A DNA stretch of 8,314 nucleotides from CAYYJM01 sp964471755 (GTDB lineage: Bacteria > Planctomycetota > Planctomycetia > Gemmatales > Gemmataceae): positions 1 through 8,314 of the forward strand of contig CAYYJM010000270.1 of NCBI GenBank assembly GCA_964471755.1, given 5' to 3'. The notes under the pieces were generated by a model that was not told the origin of the DNA, made no database searches, and saw nothing but the letters and a program-made list of their open reading frames with translations. A program made the position numbers and the translations under genes. Positions 7,026 through 8,314 of the stretch are shown piece after piece (within the stretch, counting starts at the first letter, position 1; each line of letters opens with the position of its first letter).

Positions 7026-7104
7026 CGGCGAGGTCCTCGCGCCGTACATTCATCCTCATGCGGGCCCGCCGGAGTGGCTCGCCCGGCAGGACCCCCCACC
7101 GGCC
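7026..7104 (+). other. Spacer between the TPR gene and homoserine dehydrogenase
   Basis: This 79-bp gap has no strong terminator. It holds a perfect 10-bp palindrome, GCGGGCCCGC (7060-7069), and a CAGGA (7087-7091) that is rather far (13 nt) from the ATG at 7105 to be an ideal ribosome site. The dehydrogenase frame stays open across the whole gap, so an upstream non-ATG start cannot be formally excluded. However, the proline-rich peptide it would encode does not look like a family N-terminus. Confidence 0.4.
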
Positions 7105-8314
7105 ATGGCAGAGCCTCTCGGCGTTGGTCTCATCGGCTGCGGCACCGTCGGTAGTGGTGTCGCCCGCGTCATGCTCGAACACCCCGACCGCCTCGCGACG
7201 CGGGCCGGCCGACCGCTTCAACTCCGTCGGGTCGTCGTTCGCGATCCGGGTCGGGAACGCCCCGTCGCCCTGCCGCCGGAGTTGCTCTCGACTGACCTCG
7301 ACGCCATCTTGCGCGATCCGGCCATCCAGGTCGTCTGCGAACTGGCCGGCGGCACGACGTTCGCCCGCCAGGCTGTTCTTGCCGCCCTCGCCGCGGGCAA
7401 GGACGTCGTCACGGCCAACAAGGCGTTGCTGGCCCTGCACGGCAAGGAGATCTTCGACGCCGCCCGCCAGCATGGTCGGGCCGTCGCCTTCGAGGCCGGC
7501 GTCGCCGGCGGTGTGCCGATCATCTCGGCGCTCCTGGAAGGGCTGGCCGGCAACCAGGTCGCCTCGCTGCTCGGCATCCTCAACGGCACCTGCAATTTCA
7601 TCCTCACGAAGATGACCGAGCGCGGCATGGCCTATGCCGACGCTCTGGCCGAGGCCCAGCAGCGCGGCTACGCCGAGGCCGATCCGACCCTCGACATCGA
7701 CGGCACCGACACCGCCCACAAGCTGGCCATCCTCACCCAGCTCGCCTTCGGCGTGATCGTTTCGGTCGATCAGATCGAGTGTCGTGGCATCGGCCAGGTC
7801 GAGGCTCTGGACGTGCAGTTCGCCGGCGAACTCGGCTACGTCATCAAGCTCCTGGCCGAGGCGCACCTGCACGATCGTCAGCTCGCCCTGCACGTTTCGC
7901 CAGTTCTGCTTCGCCGTCTCACTCCGCTGGCCCAGGTACGGGGAGCCTACAACGCCGTCCACGTCGTCGGCGACATCCTCGGCGACAGTCTGTTCTACGG
8001 CCAGGGGGCCGGCATGATGCCGACGGCCAGCGCCGTCCTGGCCGACCTGGTCGATCTCGCCCTGAGTCGGACTCGCCGTGTTCTGCTGACGCGTCGGCTG
8101 TGGAACGGTGCGGAGCATGGTCTGCAACTCCGGCCATCGAGCGCCGTCCGGACGCGGTTCTACCTTCGCCTGCTCGTCAAGGATCAGCCCGGTACTCTGT
8201 GCGAGGTGACCGGCGTCCTGGCTCAGCACCAGATCAGCATCGCCTCGGTCATCCAGCATGAGGCTCCCGACGAGCGTGCGGAGGACTGGGTCCAGCTGGT
8301 GATCATGACGCACA
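7105..8314 (+). CDS. hom: Homoserine dehydrogenase, 3' end beyond the window
   Basis: Catalyses NAD(P)H-dependent reduction of aspartate semialdehyde to homoserine, the branch step to threonine and methionine, in the cytoplasm. The first 403 residues are present; related enzymes have roughly 430, so only the last few dozen are missing. The N-terminal Rossmann fold has the nucleotide-binding loop GCGTVG at 11-16. Family blocks follow in order: AGKDVVTANKALL with the conserved lysine K106; FEAGVAGGVPII (129-140), the substrate and dimer region; NGTCNFILTKM (160-170); and GYAEADPTLDIDGTDTAHKL (188-207), containing the catalytic-type D202 and K206. An ACT domain begins near 351 (FYLRLLVKDQPGTL at 352-365), as in the monofunctional long form that is often inhibited by threonine. 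No aspartate kinase domain precedes it. The start is chosen because the Rossmann strand begins about five residues after the ATG. All catalytic residues expected in this part are present. Confidence 0.96.
   Translation, partial: MAEPLGVGLIGCGTVGSGVARVMLEHPDRLATRAGRPLQLRRVVVRDPGRERPVALPPELLSTDLDAILRDPAIQVVCELAGGTTFARQAVLAALAAGKDVVTANKALLALHGKEIFDAARQHGRAVAFEAGVAGGVPIISALLEGLAGNQVASLLGILNGTCNFILTKMTERGMAYADALAEAQQRGYAEADPTLDIDGTDTAHKLAILTQLAFGVIVSVDQIECRGIGQVEALDVQFAGELGYVIKLLAEAHLHDRQLALHVSPVLLRRLTPLAQVRGAYNAVHVVGDILGDSLFYGQGAGMMPTASAVLADLVDLALSRTRRVLLTRRLWNGAEHGLQLRPSSAVRTRFYLRLLVKDQPGTLCEVTGVLAQHQISIASVIQHEAPDERAEDWVQLVIMTH

Noticed and set aside
4836..7049. Very long open frame on the minus strand opposite the TPR gene (about 737 codons)
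   Set aside because: The plus-strand product has an exact TPR pattern throughout. The minus frame is a by-product of high G+C and strong third-position bias, and its translation shows no recognisable domain or good start signal.
6955..8313. Long minus-strand open frame opposite homoserine dehydrogenase
   Set aside because: The plus strand carries every family motif of homoserine dehydrogenase in order. The antisense translation is low-complexity and matches nothing known to me.

Overview
The window is about two-thirds G+C by eye and tightly packed. It most probably comes from a member of the Planctomycetota. The strongest sign is the pair of genes filling the left half: a secreted multidomain cytochrome of the PSCyt1/DUF1587/DUF1595/DUF1592/DUF1588/DUF1585 type, followed by a Tat-exported DUF1552 protein with the HXXSHH motif. 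That pairing is greatly expanded in planctomycetes and rare elsewhere. The exact family (for example Gemmataceae or Isosphaeraceae) cannot be settled from this sequence.

Layout. Positions 31-60 hold a promoter-like pair of hexamers, followed by a short leader with a perfect 14-bp palindrome (91-104). The cytochrome gene (145-2562) and the DUF1552 gene (2559-3896) form a translationally coupled operon with a 4-base ATGA overlap. The 187-bp gap at 3897-4083 is almost entirely a long inverted repeat, with 55-bp arms matching at 53 of 55 positions. It lies between the stop codons of two convergent genes. On the minus strand, 4084-4644 encodes a small exported protein resembling the C-terminal secretin domain without its usual N-domains. 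A 170-bp divergent spacer (4645-4814) then leads to a 736-residue protein built almost wholly of 20 TPR units (4815-7025). After 79 bp comes homoserine dehydrogenase (7105 to the window edge), cut off inside its C-terminal ACT domain.

How the genes relate. The first two genes are clearly one functional unit, probably in the periplasm or at the cell surface, but its chemistry is not known. The secretin-like gene stands alone in its orientation. The TPR gene and homoserine dehydrogenase run in the same direction and may be co-transcribed. The dehydrogenase belongs to threonine/methionine biosynthesis, while the TPR protein has no recognisable catalytic part, so a shared pathway is only a guess. 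There are no tRNA or rRNA genes, CRISPR arrays, transposase genes or phage genes here. The most unusual structure is the inverted repeat at 3916-4080.
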